Source: Euglena gracilis
Lineage: Eukaryota > Euglenida > Euglenophyceae > Euglenales
Length of the DNA stretch: 64,000 nucleotides
Assembly: GCA_039621445.1 (NCBI GenBank)
Contig: CP154956.1
Span: forward strand, 87,302,482-87,366,481
Direction: 5' to 3'
Part shown: one piece after another, positions 36,501-43,617 of the stretch
Numbering within the stretch: the stretch's first letter is position 1
Layout of the letters: each line of letters opens with the position of its first letter
Program-made: the position numbers and the translations under genes
The notes under the pieces: generated by a model
Database searches by the model: none
The model's input: the letters and a program-made list of their open reading frames with translations, nothing else
Told to the model about the DNA's origin: nothing

Positions 36501-38573
36501 CGCGGAAATTTGATGCAATGACGATAAATGAAAGCTCTGAGTGGGGGGGGACAGGACATTAAATGAGCGAGGGGGGGTCTGGACACCCTCCCCGGAGGGT
36601 TGAAAACCCCCTCCCCCTGTGCAAAAAATATTCTGGCGCAAAGCACCAGAAAAAAATCTGGGCCTTGAAAATGGCCCAAAAATCGTGTTTTTGCGCACTT
36701 TTTTTTTGAAAAACCGCATATCAGAATTTTTTCCAGGGGGTGCCGGACCCCCCCCCCCCCCTGGATCCGAAGGGAGGGAGGAGGAGGTGGTCTGGACCCC
36801 CCTCCCCCCCTCTGCAAAAGCAATCAAGTTGGGGGGGGGGGTTGGACAGGCCTTTGCTTAAGGACGGTCCGCGGTTTGGACTTGCACCAGCTGCAGCCAG
36901 AAAACGACTGGCTCGCCAAACAACGTCCCACTGACTGACTGATTTAGGACTTGGTACCGCAAACCCTCACGCAGAGGTCCGGTTCTAGCCCACGGTGACA
37001 ACCCCCGGGGGTAGTTCCAGTCACCAGGACATGCCCCCATGCCAAAGAGGCGCACTGATGCCCCAGGGATGCGGGGCAGGGGGGGGGACACGCCGCGCTT
37101 GCCGGGGTCCCGGCGACAGGTCGCCCACGTCTCCAGCACGAGGTCCGTCGGGCGGGGCGGCGGCGCGGTGGGCGACGCCCTCCCGGGGCGCAGCCACGAC
37201 GCAGCGGCGGTGGGACCGGCCTGGCCGGGAGGGGGGGCCAGGTGCTGAAGTTCCGCACGGCAAAGGAAACCGGTTGGAATCGAATGGTGAGAAGCAAAAG
37301 GAAAGCAATTCTTTTGAAACAATAATCGAATATAATATACACCACAAATAGTAATGATATTGCAATATAATTCATAATATAGTAATAATACATAATAATG
37401 TAAGAAGAATTAGAAGAAATAAATAAACAAATAAATTCATAAATAATTAAATGAATGTATGAATGCATGCATGCATGCATGAATGAAATGAAATGAAATG
37501 AAATGAATGAATAAATGAAATGAAATGAAATGAAATGAAATGAATGAATGAACAAATGGCAGCCTTTAACTGCTGCCCCCCTCCAGGAATGGTCCCCCCA
37601 CCGCCTGTGTTTTCGCCCTCCCCGCCGGATATGTCCTGGACAAATGTGTAATACGGAAATCCTACCCCTCAAGGGTTAGGTGTTAAGGTTAGGGTTGGGG
37701 GATGGGGTTAGGGTTAGGATTTGGCCTGCCACATTTAGGCAAAAATTAAGCTAAATTTGGTCGGAATGTAGGCCAGGTTTCGGCCGAACTCCCTAACTTC
37801 GGCCTAACCTTGACCCTAATCCCTTTCTCAACGACAATTGTAACCCTGCCCCTGCCCCTGCCCCTGCCCCTAAAACTAAAAAAATAAAAACTTCCCAAAA
37901 AGTGCCGTCGAGACCCCCATCAGCTTGCGTTTAAGCCCCCCTGGTTTAACCAACCGGGGGGAGGGGGACAATTAAGGGCTGCCAAATAAATAAATAAATA
38001 AATAACTAAATAAATAAATAAATAAATAAACAAACAAATAAATAAACAAACAAATAAATAAATAGGTAAATAAATAAATAAACAAACAAACAAATGAATG
38101 AATGAATGAATGAATGAATGAATGAATGAATGAATAATAACGCAGCCTCAGACCAGTGGGACCCAGGGAGGCCAAATAGAATGAGGAGGGGTCCGGTCTC
38201 GGTTGCATGGCGTACCGGTTTCAGGCGCTCCCGGGAAACTCCCGCTTTTCGGGCATTTTTTTTTGGCTGCCGGGTCGAAAAAATGGGGTAAACCATAGAC
38301 ATTTGGCCGGGGGTTAGGCTTCATTTTCCGCCTGATTTAGATCTGATTGGGCTTGACTTCTGCGTAAAAATCCTAACCCTGGCCATAACCTAACCCTAAC
38401 CCCAATCCCTATGTTGTACCGACCAGAATTCCCTCAGCGTACGTACGGGGTTTGAGGGAGAATGGGCCAAATTCGGTCATCGGTCCCACTTCTATGACAC
38501 AGGGGGGGGGGAGTTGTCGTACCCTAGCGTCATTCTTAGTGCCCCTGGGGGAGGCACTAGAATGAAGCCACCA

Positions 38574-38630
<57 letters not shown>

Positions 38631-41600
38631 GTGATGCACCTACCATTCCATACCTCGCAAGCACCAAGGTGAAAACTTCCTGAGCAGGATGGTGCCACTT
38701 GGCAGCCAGGCAGGCGAGCTGGTGGAAGGAAGACCCCAGCCGGAGGCAATGCTGTCGAGGGGGCCCAGGTGGAGGGGCATGAGGGGGAGGAATCCCTGTG
38801 GAATCCACAAGGCACTCCTCGTCCCCCACTGCAGGGCACGATATGACTCGCCAATTCCTTAGCCAGGACATCTTAGCTATCTTATATATTAGCCAGCAGT
38901 AGAGCCATGGCCAATTCCCCAACGGACGCCCCACAGACCCCCCCCCCTCCAGGACCCCCCAAAACCCCACAGAACTCGCCTTCAGTGCCCGCACTGTACC
39001 CTCCAGACCCCCGGTCTTCAAAACAACATCATCGTCTGTGGTGACTGTTATTTTTTTGAGACTCCTAATGGGCTCTTTGCACTGATTACTGTCCCCCGAC
39101 AACTCCACAAGACCCCCCCAGGGCCCAGGACAGGGGGGGGGGGTCCGGTCAAAACTAGCCATGACTGCAATTGTGACAAACACAATGAAGGCGAAGGTGT
39201 GAGGAGCAGATGTACCTTGGGGGCCAAATGTTGTTGAGCTGTTTGTGGAGGGGACCGACCCACTAGAACATGCGACAGAGGAAACCCTTTATGGGTAAGA
39301 GCGAAGCTTACCACTGGGGGAAAACTCCCCCGAACCCCCCCCCCTCCCCCCCCCCTCGGGGCCACATCGGCCGGGCCGCCGGGCCGCCGGCCGGGCCGCC
39401 GGGCCGCCGGCCGGGCCGCCGGGCCGCCGGCCGGGCCGCCGGGCCGCCGGGCCACCGGCCGGGCCGCTGGCCGGACCGCCGGGCCGCCGGCCGGGCCGCC
39501 GGGCCGGGGTCAATGAAGGGGTGGGGGCGCGCTTATAAAGAGTTCAGCACTATTCAAAACCTGGTCCGGACCACCCCCCCCCCCCCATATGTTGGGAGGG
39601 GGGTCCAGACCCCCCCCCCACCCCCCCTCCCTCCTTGACAGTTGCCAAAAATAGCAGAAAATTTTCTTCCGGCGCACAGCGCCGGAAAATGAGCAAAAAC
39701 ACCCCTTTTTGCTGACTTTTGGTCATATTGCCCATTTTTTGATGTGTTGGTGTTTTCCCCCAAAAAACTTCAAAAATTTCAAAAAATGAGCATTTTTGGA
39801 TCAATTTTCAAAGAAAAATCAGGGATTTTTGACCGTTATCGACCCGATTTCTGGCTCTTTGCCCGTCCATGAAATCGAAAAATTTTCGGCCCCCCCTCAG
39901 TTTTGAGGTAGGAGGGGGGGGTCCGACCCACCCCCCCCCACCTCCGTGTCGGGAGGGGGGGGGCCCGACCCCCCCCCCCCCCTCAAGGCTTCCCAACCCT
40001 GGTGGGAGGGGTCGACCACCCCCCCCCACCACCTCTTCCCGTATTTTCGGGAGCACCATTTTTGGACCTGAAAAAAATTTTCCGGCGCCTTCGGCATCGG
40101 GTGTTTTTTTTACCCATTTTGGGACCCATATGGGAGGTCCCCCCCCAAAGAACCCCTCAAAACCCCATTTTTTCACACCTTCCAAAAATTCAACATTTTC
40201 TCAAAAGTTTGGTTTCGAGAGGTTTTTGAAGCAAAAAATGCCATTGAAAGTCCAAAAATTTCAAGGAGAAAAAATGTCAGTAAAATTTGATTGTGCCAAA
40301 ATTTGGTTCACTTTTTTTTGACGTTCATTTTTTTTTCACCCCCCTCCTAAAAACTACGAATTTTTAACCCTGAAATTTTTGACATTTTTTTGTGAAAAAA
40401 ATGTGGTTTTCCATAAAAAAATCATGTGTTTTGGGTTCATTTTTCAAAAAAATTTCAAAAATTTTTTCCGGCCAAAATCCCCCTTTTCCCGGAAATCAGT
40501 GAAAATGCTGTGGTGGGTGGAGGGGGGTCGACCCCCCCCCCACCTCCCAGGTGGGGGGTCGACCCCCCCCACCAGGCCTTCCTGTTCTGCCCTGGGACAG
40601 ACGGACGGACGGACAGACAGACAGAAACAGACAGACAGGCAAGCAGGCAGGGTCTGTCCCCACGCCGCTGACCATCATTTCAGCGTCGCTGCCTTCCCGT
40701 CCAACCCAGAGACCGGGGCGCCCCCCGCCCCCCTGGCCAGCGGCAACTGGGGCTGCGGGGCGTTCCTCGGCTGCAAGCACCTCAAGATGGCCCTGCCCAG
40801 GCTCCCCCCCCCCCCCCCCGGCTCCAACCGCCGCCCAACAGGCCTGTAAACAACAACAACAACCTGCACACTGAGCCATCTTTCCCCCCTGTCACGTTGA
40901 GAGTCTAACACCCCCCAGGCAGAGGGCCAAATTCGACTTGTCCCGAGAAGTGTTGTTTTTCTTGTTTGTTTTCCCTCTAAACTCTCCCTCCCCATTTGGC
41001 ACCATCTGAGTTGATTCTGACTGTCAATAACCTCCCACATGATATGGAGATGTGTCAGTGCTTCCCCTGCCCTGCCAAATTATTTGGACACCTCCCGTTT
41101 AGACAGTGTGTGTGTGTGTGTTTCCCTCAATACAACAAGAAGCCCCTCATTCAAGATTAACACGCTTTTCTTTTCAAAAAGCTTTCTTTTCGCAGCAAAA
41201 AATCCTGCTGCAGAACGCCTGATTACTTTATTCACTCTGTTAACCAGGACGGGTGCACAGCTGATTGCAGGGGTAACCAGACAGAGGGATATGCCCCGCA
41301 GTTTGTGCAGTTTTTTTTTTTGCAGTGCAGTCTTTCAGCAGAGATTTTTTTGAAGGTTGGTGACCGAGGGGGTAGGTTTTTGCCACCCCCCCCCCCAAGG
41401 GTGAGGCTGGAGAGCGGACTGGTGACCACGTCCCTTGGAGTGGGGGTTCCTCTTTTTTCTTGCCAAAAAGGAATTCGACCCCAGAATTGAGCCCTCAGAA
41501 GTAGGTCCCTGAGGCTTTCTTCCCCAACGAAAACATCCCTGGCTTTCATGTGCCTTTTGCACCTCACGGGGTTGTGCTCCCCCGCAGTATGCGTCGCGCA

Positions 41601-43111
41601 GGCAGTGCAGTCACAGTACAGTCACAGTACAGTCACAGTGCAGTCGCGCAGCCCCAGCCTGGCCCCACAGTGGGCCGCCGCCTCCGCTGCCGGCCGGCCG
41701 CTGCACTACTTCGTGTTCGGCGACCGGGAGCTGGCCGCCGCCATCACCGCCCTCGCGGACCGCGTCGAGGTCTGCGCCTTCGCCACATACCCTCCCCTCC
41801 GAGGTGCTGGTGAACGCTCGTAGAAACACTTGTTAGCTGTTTGGGTCGGCGGCCTCCCAGGTGGTAGCAATGCAGAGGTGGGAAGTCCCGAATTCAAGAA
41901 CCCTGGAGCTTAACAATGTAGTGTCAGCTCCAGGGCATGTGCATATGTATGTAATTAATGCATGTGCCCATATATGCAAATTTACATGTGCATAAATATT
42001 CTTACGTGTTGTAAAAAAATTTTGCATTCATATTTGCATACAATCTGTGTTTCTATGCATGCACATGTTTATTCCAAGTGCCTCCCCCTCACATTTTTCG
42101 CAATCGATTTCAAAAAAAAAACGCCACGCATGCCCATTGGCTGCCTGTCAGGCAGAGAAGCCTGTGTCAGTGGGCAACCTCATCAGCCTGATATTCCGCA
42201 GCGAGAGGCAGCCCTCCGAGGGCTTCTTGCCCTGGCTGACTGCACAGATTGGCGAGGGAGGTTTGCAACTCCTTGCAGCTTTGCGAGTTTCTCTGCCCAC
42301 TGTTTGAAACCAGTATCCCTAAGCCTTTGTATCTGTTGTGTTCGCTACCTGTAGGGTGTTGCTGCCTGTTGCTACCCAAAACGAAGCCAGTTTCGAGTTA
42401 GCATGCTGCATTTGAATTACCATCAATGTGCACCAGCAGAAATTAAAAGAAACAGACTTCATCCAAGTTCTCTGCTGCCAAACTCTCAACCCCCCTTAGT
42501 GATTGAGTGTATCTGTCCCCTGTCAGTGGTTTTGATTGACTTGCATGTCTGGGAGTGACTGAATTCCGGCTTTAACCAACTTTCCGATAAAGGACACAAC
42601 ACGCAGATTGCATCCAGTTTGCTGAGGTATATGAATACAAAAAACACCTCCATTTTATCCCATCAGGACAGTAACTGAAACAGAAGGTGAGCACAAATCG
42701 GAAACCCTGTGAGGGGTGTACGCCCCCCACCCCGGTGGGTGGGGGGTTCCTCTGCCCTTCTCCCCAAAGGCGCCATTTTTTAAGCCAATTTTTTTCGACA
42801 CTGAAAATGCATTCTTTTGCCAACTGCTGTTGTCCCTCCCCCAACCAGGCCCAACCTCTCTGGTATGGTTCCCACCCACGCAGGGTATTTGTTCCAAAGA
42901 GGAGCACCTTGACTCACTGTATATCTTGTTCCAACGAAATCAACATTTGCCTTTTGTTGCTGTTTTTTTTGTGCAATTGTTTGGTCTTTAAATTGGGGTT
43001 TCAATTTGTGTTTATTCCCATCAATGATGGGATTTTGGAAATAGTTCGGCCTCTTGCTCCATTCTTTTCTTTACAGGAACTGAGCCGACTCCGCCTGCTT
43101 CCAAAGAGTAA
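24430..43111 (+). CDS. PARG: Poly(ADP-ribose) glycohydrolase, multi-exon nuclear gene
   Basis: PARG hydrolyses the ribose-ribose bonds of poly(ADP-ribose) in the nucleus and cytoplasm. Exon model: 24430-24561, 26120-26138, 26408-26483, 28240-28342, 29613-29711, 30324-30385, 31291-31371, 32080-32129, 32529-32567, 33605-33768, 34333-34488, 40676-40794, 41667-41769, 42149/42152/42158-42260, 43077-43111. All phases agree, giving about 448 codons and one stop. Landmarks seen: LPCDD with a following Trp, LPFIQREA, LLACAFF, MPEIN, NYFDRIAAHPPKGTVTITR, LNEW, GGIEDAHG, DFANMYLGGG, then after 8 residues the catalytic QEEIRF, GVERFSRHSGF, HED, CIVAFDALDF, SGNWGCGAF, LQWAAASAAGRP, YFVFGDREL and VSVGNL. 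Length fits the helical plus macrodomain-like catalytic region of family members, without a long N-terminal regulatory part. Introns are a mix of GT-AG, nonconventional and intermediate types. Family identity is secure; exact ends of exons 1, 13 and 14 are inferred. Confidence 0.93.
24800..24970 (+). repeat. Dispersed repeat R4, copy 3, in PARG intron 1
   Basis: Shares GCTTGGCCCCCCTCCTCCTT and TTTTGCACACGGCCGCCAAA with the copies at 15370 and 17070. Confidence 0.82.
25805..25895 (+). repeat. Microsatellite (ATAT/GTAT/GTGT)
   Basis: TA-rich then (TATG) and a GT tract in PARG intron 1. Confidence 0.9.
26120..26483 (+). CDS. PARG: PARG exon 2, split by a transposon-like intron
   Basis: The left part (26120-26138) encodes CRLDGL plus one base. 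The right part (26408-26483) completes R and encodes QALRGGHEDHFLATVLPFIQ and then REAV. Joined they give the 'L..AL...ED.FL..VLPFI' helix of PARG, equivalent to the FF...LP segment of animal and plant proteins. The break contains a 269-base nonconventional intron. Upstream acceptor is CGCACGCAG|T; downstream donor is GTCAG|GTCCGC, leaving phase 2. Confidence 0.88.
26139..26407 (+). mobile_element. Nonconventional intron that is a MITE-like element (family F1)
   Basis: The ends are inverted complements: CCAGGAG, a T run and TTAAGAC at 26141 onward, against GTCTTAAAAAAACCCCTGG ending at 26403. The direct repeat CTGCGG flanks it (26135-26140 and 26404-26409). CAG occupies +4 to +6 and CTG -8 to -6 when the intron is placed at 26139-26407, and this placement keeps the PARG frame. 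No GT-AG boundary gives the same product. Inside is the palindrome CGGCGCCGAAGGCGCCG, shared with other F1 copies. Confidence 0.88.
27018..27102 (+). repeat. Microsatellite (GAAT)n, (AAAT)n, (AAGT)n
   Basis: Tetranucleotide array in PARG intron 2. Confidence 0.93.
28240..28342 (+). CDS. PARG: PARG exon 3
   Basis: Phase 2 from exon 2: the joined codon is Ser. The exon reads LPERLGGQRIPVLGPG, a proline-rich piece, then LVSSLLAC, which corresponds to the 'LPELxTxPIPLL...QVACLLANAFF' block of PARG. The acceptor is CCCCAACAG|C. The exon ends at TGT (Cys) where a nonconventional intron starts. High GC3. Confidence 0.88.
28370..28933 (+). mobile_element. Inverted-repeat element F5 nested in a PARG intron
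   Basis: Left end AAGATTCACTTAACACC with GTGTGACCCC; right end GGGGTCACGAAGTGAATCT. Possible target duplication CCCAG. It also happens to begin with GTAAAG and end with CTACAG. The interior (GGTGGGTGGGTGTG and the GCCGATTTTGGCTGG motif) is shared with copies at 2109 and 56516. It carries a nested F1 element. Confidence 0.75.
28465..28711 (+). mobile_element. F1 MITE-like copy nested in F5
   Basis: Left end CAGGGGTTTTTTAGTCCTGG; right end GGTCTTAAGAAAAAACCCC then TGG. Flanking GGTGGG on both sides; the CAG/CTG geometry holds. The centre has the CAGCGCCGAAGCGCCG hairpin. Confidence 0.7.
29260..29430 (+). repeat. Microsatellite (TATA/GATA/CATA)
   Basis: AGATATAGATATAGATATAT passing into CACATGTATG-like repeats, within the AAG/CTT intron. 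Confidence 0.93.
29613..29711 (+). CDS. PARG: PARG exon 4
   Basis: Reads AFFSLYSNN, an amphipathic stretch, then LMPEINMKILLNHCPE. AFF and PEIN are PARG landmarks (compare AFFCTFP...PDINFNRL in animals). Donor GAG|GTAACC, phase 0. Confidence 0.87.
30324..30385 (+). CDS. PARG: PARG exon 5
   Basis: Reads HVRFVLNYFDRIAAHPPKGT plus two bases. This matches the 'KLxCxxxYFxRixxxxPxGxV' segment before the catalytic macrodomain. Acceptor CGCACAG|CAC is conventional. A GT donor also exists at 30395, but the nonconventional boundary at 30386 gives the better family match (GTVTITRRAL). Confidence 0.88.
30386..31290 (+). other. Nonconventional PARG intron
   Basis: Starts GCCCAGGCGG and ends CTGGCCCA, so CAG is at +4 to +6 and CTG at -8 to -6. 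The ends pair over CCAGGC/GCCTGG. Excision yields GTVTITRRAL, which matches VTFTRQxL or VSFERKVL of PARG. It contains a nested F1 element at 30791-31195. Confidence 0.8.
30791..31195 (+). mobile_element. MITE-like F1 copy inside a PARG intron
   Basis: Left end CCAGGG, a T run and CAGTCTTGGAC; right end GTCTTAAAAAAAAATTCCTGG. Flanking direct repeat TCAGGG on both sides. The central hairpin CGGCGTCGAAGGCGCCG and an adjacent AT-rich stretch are shared with the F1 copies at 26139 and 28465. No coding potential. Confidence 0.75.
31291..31371 (+). CDS. PARG: PARG exon 6
   Basis: Reads (V)TITRRALHPVLTLNEWLAA then PVPLSKV. NEW...PLSKV corresponds to the pDW/PEW...kPL segment of PARG just before the IED loop. 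GC3 high. A GT donor at 31367 is present, but using it with the CAG acceptor at 32078 breaks the frame, so the end is set by the CAG/CTG geometry. Confidence 0.87.
31372..32079 (+). other. Nonconventional PARG intron
   Basis: Starts CCCCAGGCCCCGG and ends CCCCGGGGTCTGCCAGC. CAG at +4 to +6, CTG at -8 to -6. The end segments pair over ten positions with one mismatch. Excision gives SKVTVHLDGGIED in frame. The obvious GT (31367) and AG (32078) pair is out of frame. Confidence 0.82.
32080..32129 (+). CDS. PARG: PARG exon 7
   Basis: Reads VHLDGGIEDAHGMLEA plus one base. It corresponds to the 'G.IEd..g.lq' segment directly before the DFAN-GGG signature. Ends with a conventional donor GCCG|GTGCTG. 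Confidence 0.9.
32529..32567 (+). CDS. PARG: PARG exon 8, DFAN-GGG half of the signature
   Basis: After CCTCACAG, reads (D)FANMYLGGGVLN plus one base. DFAN and the GGG loop bind ADP-ribose in the family. At 39 bases it is one of the smallest exons here. Donor AATG|GTATCC. Confidence 0.93.
32568..33604 (+). other. Intermediate PARG intron: GT donor, nonconventional 3' end
   Basis: The 5' end is GTATCC. The 3' end is CTGCTCCG, with CTG at -8 to -6 and no AG. Joining yields GGGVLNEGGCVQEE, with 8 residues between GGG and QEE, within the family's usual 6-8. The AG acceptors nearby either shift the frame (33606) or insert extra residues (33577). Confidence 0.72.
33605..33768 (+). CDS. PARG: PARG exon 9, catalytic QEE exon
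   Basis: Reads (E)GGCVQEEIRFLLSPECIVG, then MLMCPRMEPTEAILIEGVE and RFSRHSGFPTFPINIH. The QEE pair holds the catalytic glutamates of PARG. EIRFLLSPECIV and the 'E..SRHSGF' segment align with EIRFLINPELIV and QYSEYTGY of animal PARG. High GC3. Confidence 0.93.
33769..34332 (+). other. PARG intron with neither GT-AG nor the CAG/CTG pair
   Basis: Placed by frame and by direct repeat CCAC at both junctions. It starts AACTTGCATCC and ends GGATGACCCCAC, and CATCC/GGATG can pair close to the ends. Excision gives FPINIHEDPNKDEDGQ, restoring the HED seen in animal PARG. The boundaries are the least certain of the gene. A GT-AG alternative would use a poor donor at 33741. Confidence 0.5.
34333..34488 (+). 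CDS. PARG: PARG exon 10
   Basis: Reads EDPNKDEDGQPLTCIVAFDA, LDF, then a segment ending SLKLRELTKAHAAFEP. CIVAFDALDF is the family's 'ivaiDAl.f' strand, and RELTKAHAAF matches RELNKAYCGF. Upstream frame is closed by TGA at 34322-34324. Confidence 0.92.
34726..35094 (+). mobile_element. Inverted-repeat element, F5-like, in the long PARG intron
   Basis: Left end ATCATTATCAGACCATTGCT; right end is its inverse complement with two mismatches, ending at 35094. Interior has three AGTGACTGACTGG-type segments and three C9-C10/G8-G9 runs. No ORF of note. Confidence 0.65.
35143..35840 (+). repeat. Microsatellite (ACAT)n, about 700 bp
   Basis: Almost uninterrupted tetranucleotide array with occasional GTAC, CAGA and CACA variants. 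The 6-frame translations (HTYI and VCMY repeats) are artefacts. Followed by a short GACGG tract at 35862-35902. Confidence 0.98.
35936..36070 (+). repeat. Dispersed repeat R5
   Basis: Contains GGATGGGAAGCCCTTCGGTA followed by TTGAGGTAGGTGGTAG, then C-run/G-run pairs and GTCGCTGAGCTCTTAT. Same units occur at 5615-5765 and, diverged, at 46395-46560. Confidence 0.7.
36071..36590. other. Unclassified intronic DNA
   Basis: Balanced-composition sequence in the long PARG intron. No exon-like GC3 bias and no repeat recognised. Confidence 0.5.
36590..36860 (+). repeat. Dispersed repeat R7 with CTGGCGCAAAGCACCAG hairpin
   Basis: Hairpin CTGGCGCAAAGCACCAG, then GGGCCTTGAAAATGGCCC and poly-C/G pairs. 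An inverted, diverged copy lies at 4440-4625. Confidence 0.6.
36998..37270 (-). other. Coding-like GC-rich stretch, minus strand, in the long PARG intron
   Basis: The minus strand reads PTDLVLETWATCRRDPGKRG, then VSPPLPRIPGASVRLFGMG, with high GC3 like the real exons of this window. A GTGACT follows on the minus strand at about 37021. I do not recognise a family. It may be an exon of an antisense gene or simply GC-rich sequence. Confidence 0.3.
37380..37560 (+). repeat. Degenerate AAATG/GAATG microsatellites
   Basis: AAATAAATTC then (GAAAT)n and (GAAT)n blocks with a GCAT tract at 37463-37480. Confidence 0.8.
37669..37725 (+). repeat. Interstitial telomere-like TTAGGG repeats
   Basis: Several GGTTAGGGTT units mixed with GGGGTTAGGG variants. 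A short CCCTAA-orientation tract lies at 38383-38410. Both are degenerate and internal, so not a chromosome end. Confidence 0.6.
37726..37980. other. Unclassified intronic DNA with a CCCCTG tract
   Basis: Holds a short (CCCCTG)n tract at 37847-37870 and otherwise nothing recognisable. Confidence 0.5.
37983..38137 (+). repeat. Microsatellite (AAAT/AAAC)n then (GAAT)n
   Basis: Tetranucleotide array of AAATAAATAAAC type passing into (GAAT)n. Translations are artefacts. Confidence 0.95.
38138..38572. other. Unclassified intronic DNA
   Basis: No exon-like bias and no repeat recognised, apart from a short telomere-like CCCTAA tract at 38383-38410. Confidence 0.5.
38573..38632 (+). repeat. Microsatellite (GAT)n
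   Basis: Twenty GAT units. The poly-His reading on the minus strand is an artefact. Confidence 0.97.
38633..39285. other. Unclassified intronic DNA
   Basis: Nothing recognised on either strand; one minus-strand frame stays open for about 200 codons but includes the GAT microsatellite. Confidence 0.4.
39286..39365 (+). repeat. Dispersed repeat with TTATGGGTAAGAGCGAAGCT
   Basis: Inverted or direct copies of TAAGAGCGAAGCTTACC and TAAGAGCTCAGCGACC occur at 5728-5765, 9828-9885, 11552-11600 and 43690-43730. Confidence 0.7.
39366..39512 (+). repeat. GC minisatellite (CCGGGCCGCCGG)
   Basis: Tandem CCGGGCCGCC / CCGGCCGGGC units of about 10-20 bp with perfect self-complementarity. Same family in the other orientation at 7722-7857. 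Confidence 0.9.
39530..39900 (-). repeat. Dispersed repeat, inverted copy of 9890-10250
   Basis: Shares the CACTATTCAAAACCTGGTCC end, the TTCTTCCGGCGCACAGCGCC hairpin and the flanking AT-rich body with 9890-10250 in inverse orientation. Confidence 0.75.
40010..40600 (+). repeat. Dispersed repeat R6, copy 2
   Basis: Close match over about 500 bp to 18790-19340: shares CCCATTTTGGGACCCATAT, TTTTTGAAGCAAAAA, TGTGCCAAAATTTGGT, ATGTGGTTTTCCAT and GAAAATGCTGTGGTGGGTGG in the same order. Confidence 0.85.
40676..40794 (+). CDS. PARG: PARG exon 11, GNWGCGAF motif
   Basis: Reads HFSVAAFPSNPETGAPPAPL then ASGNWGCGAFLGCKHLKMAL. SGNWGCGAF followed by HLKMAL matches TGNWGCGAFGG...LKALIQ. An Ala/Pro-rich linker of about 15 residues precedes it, a little longer than in animals. 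The frame runs on to 40851 only through a C16 run in the intron. Confidence 0.92.
40795..41666 (+). other. Nonconventional PARG intron
   Basis: Starts GCCCAGGCTCC and ends AGCCTGGCCCC. CAG at +4 to +6 and CTG at -8 to -6; ends pair over CCAGGCT. Excision gives HLKMALQWAAASAAGRP, the plant-like 'LKxxIQWLAAS' junction. This is one of the clearest cases for the rule. Confidence 0.85.
41667..41769 (+). CDS. PARG: PARG exon 12
   Basis: Reads (L)QWAAASAAGRPLHYFVFGDR, then ELAAAITALADRVE. It matches the family's AAS.A.RpvhYfTFGD.eL helix-strand. Very GC-rich. Donor GAG|GTCTGC, phase 0. Upstream, 41611-41645 is a short 10-bp tandem (CAGTCACAGT), probably intronic. Confidence 0.9.
42149..42260 (+). 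CDS. PARG: PARG exon 13
   Basis: Reads (QA)EKPVSVGNLISLIFRSERQP then SEGFLPWLTAQIGE. VSVGNLISLIF corresponds to LTVGDVYKLLL of animal PARG. Three phase-compatible starts exist: 42149 (after a CTG at -8), 42152 and 42158 (both after AG). Donor GGAG|GTTTGC, phase 1. Confidence 0.82.
43077..43111 (+). CDS. PARG: PARG terminal exon
   Basis: A strong pyrimidine tract and TTTACAG precede it. In phase it reads (G)TEPTPPASKE then stop at 43109-43111. A different frame would give a longer tail (ELSRLRLLPK and onward), but it is not phase-compatible with exon 13. The tail itself is not conserved in the family, so this is the weakest coding call of the gene. Confidence 0.6.
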
Positions 43112-43617
43112 AATGCTGCACCCTCTGTTCTTTGGCTACCCACGCTTCAACAAAAAAGGACTGAGCGGAAATGAAAATGGGGTGAAATATGGATGAGAAA
43201 ACAGATTACACAATAATTACACACAATAATATATTGACATCCCACACATGACCCTGGAAAGGATTTTACCTGCAACTTGCACTTTTTTTTGTTTAATGGC
43301 ATTTTTTTTGCGTTCATGTGTGTTTTTTTGCTCGTTTTTCTTGTTTTATTTTGTGCGTGATTATTTTTATTATATTTCTATTGCTTATTTTTTATAGAAA
43401 TTTATATATATTTTTAAATTTTTTTTGAATCAGTAAATAAATTAAATTACATCAAAGCAAATTGAATAATAATACCTTAATTAAAACATATTTTTTATAT
43501 TTTCAATTATATTTATAAGTTTATTTGTTTTCTTGTCTCCCCCCCATCAGACACCACACCCTTACACACCAGCTTGTTGACTACCCCGCTGTAGTGATAC
43601 GGGCCACGCACCGTGGG
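43112..43617. other. PARG 3' flank
   Basis: AT-rich after the stop codon, with several AATAAT/AATAAA-like hexamers (for example 43435-43441). The exact polyadenylation signal cannot be decided. Confidence 0.4.

Larger units (their letters stand above)
34489..40675 (+). other. 6.2-kb nonconventional PARG intron loaded with repeats
   Basis: Starts TTTCAG and ends CTGACCAT, again CAG at +4 and CTG at -8. Joining gives EPHFSVAAF before the GNWGCGAF exon, in frame. The apparent GT (34496) and AG (40683) pair is out of frame. It contains an inverted-repeat element, a 700-bp ATAC microsatellite, telomere-like repeats, GC minisatellites and a copy of the R6 repeat. Confidence 0.75.

Noticed and set aside
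37669-37725. Chromosome end
   Set aside because: Telomere-like units are few, degenerate and embedded in a gene's intron.
40496-41040. Minus-strand frames over PARG exon 11 (127 and 121 codons)
   Set aside because: Shadows of the plus-strand exon, which carries SGNWGCGAF.
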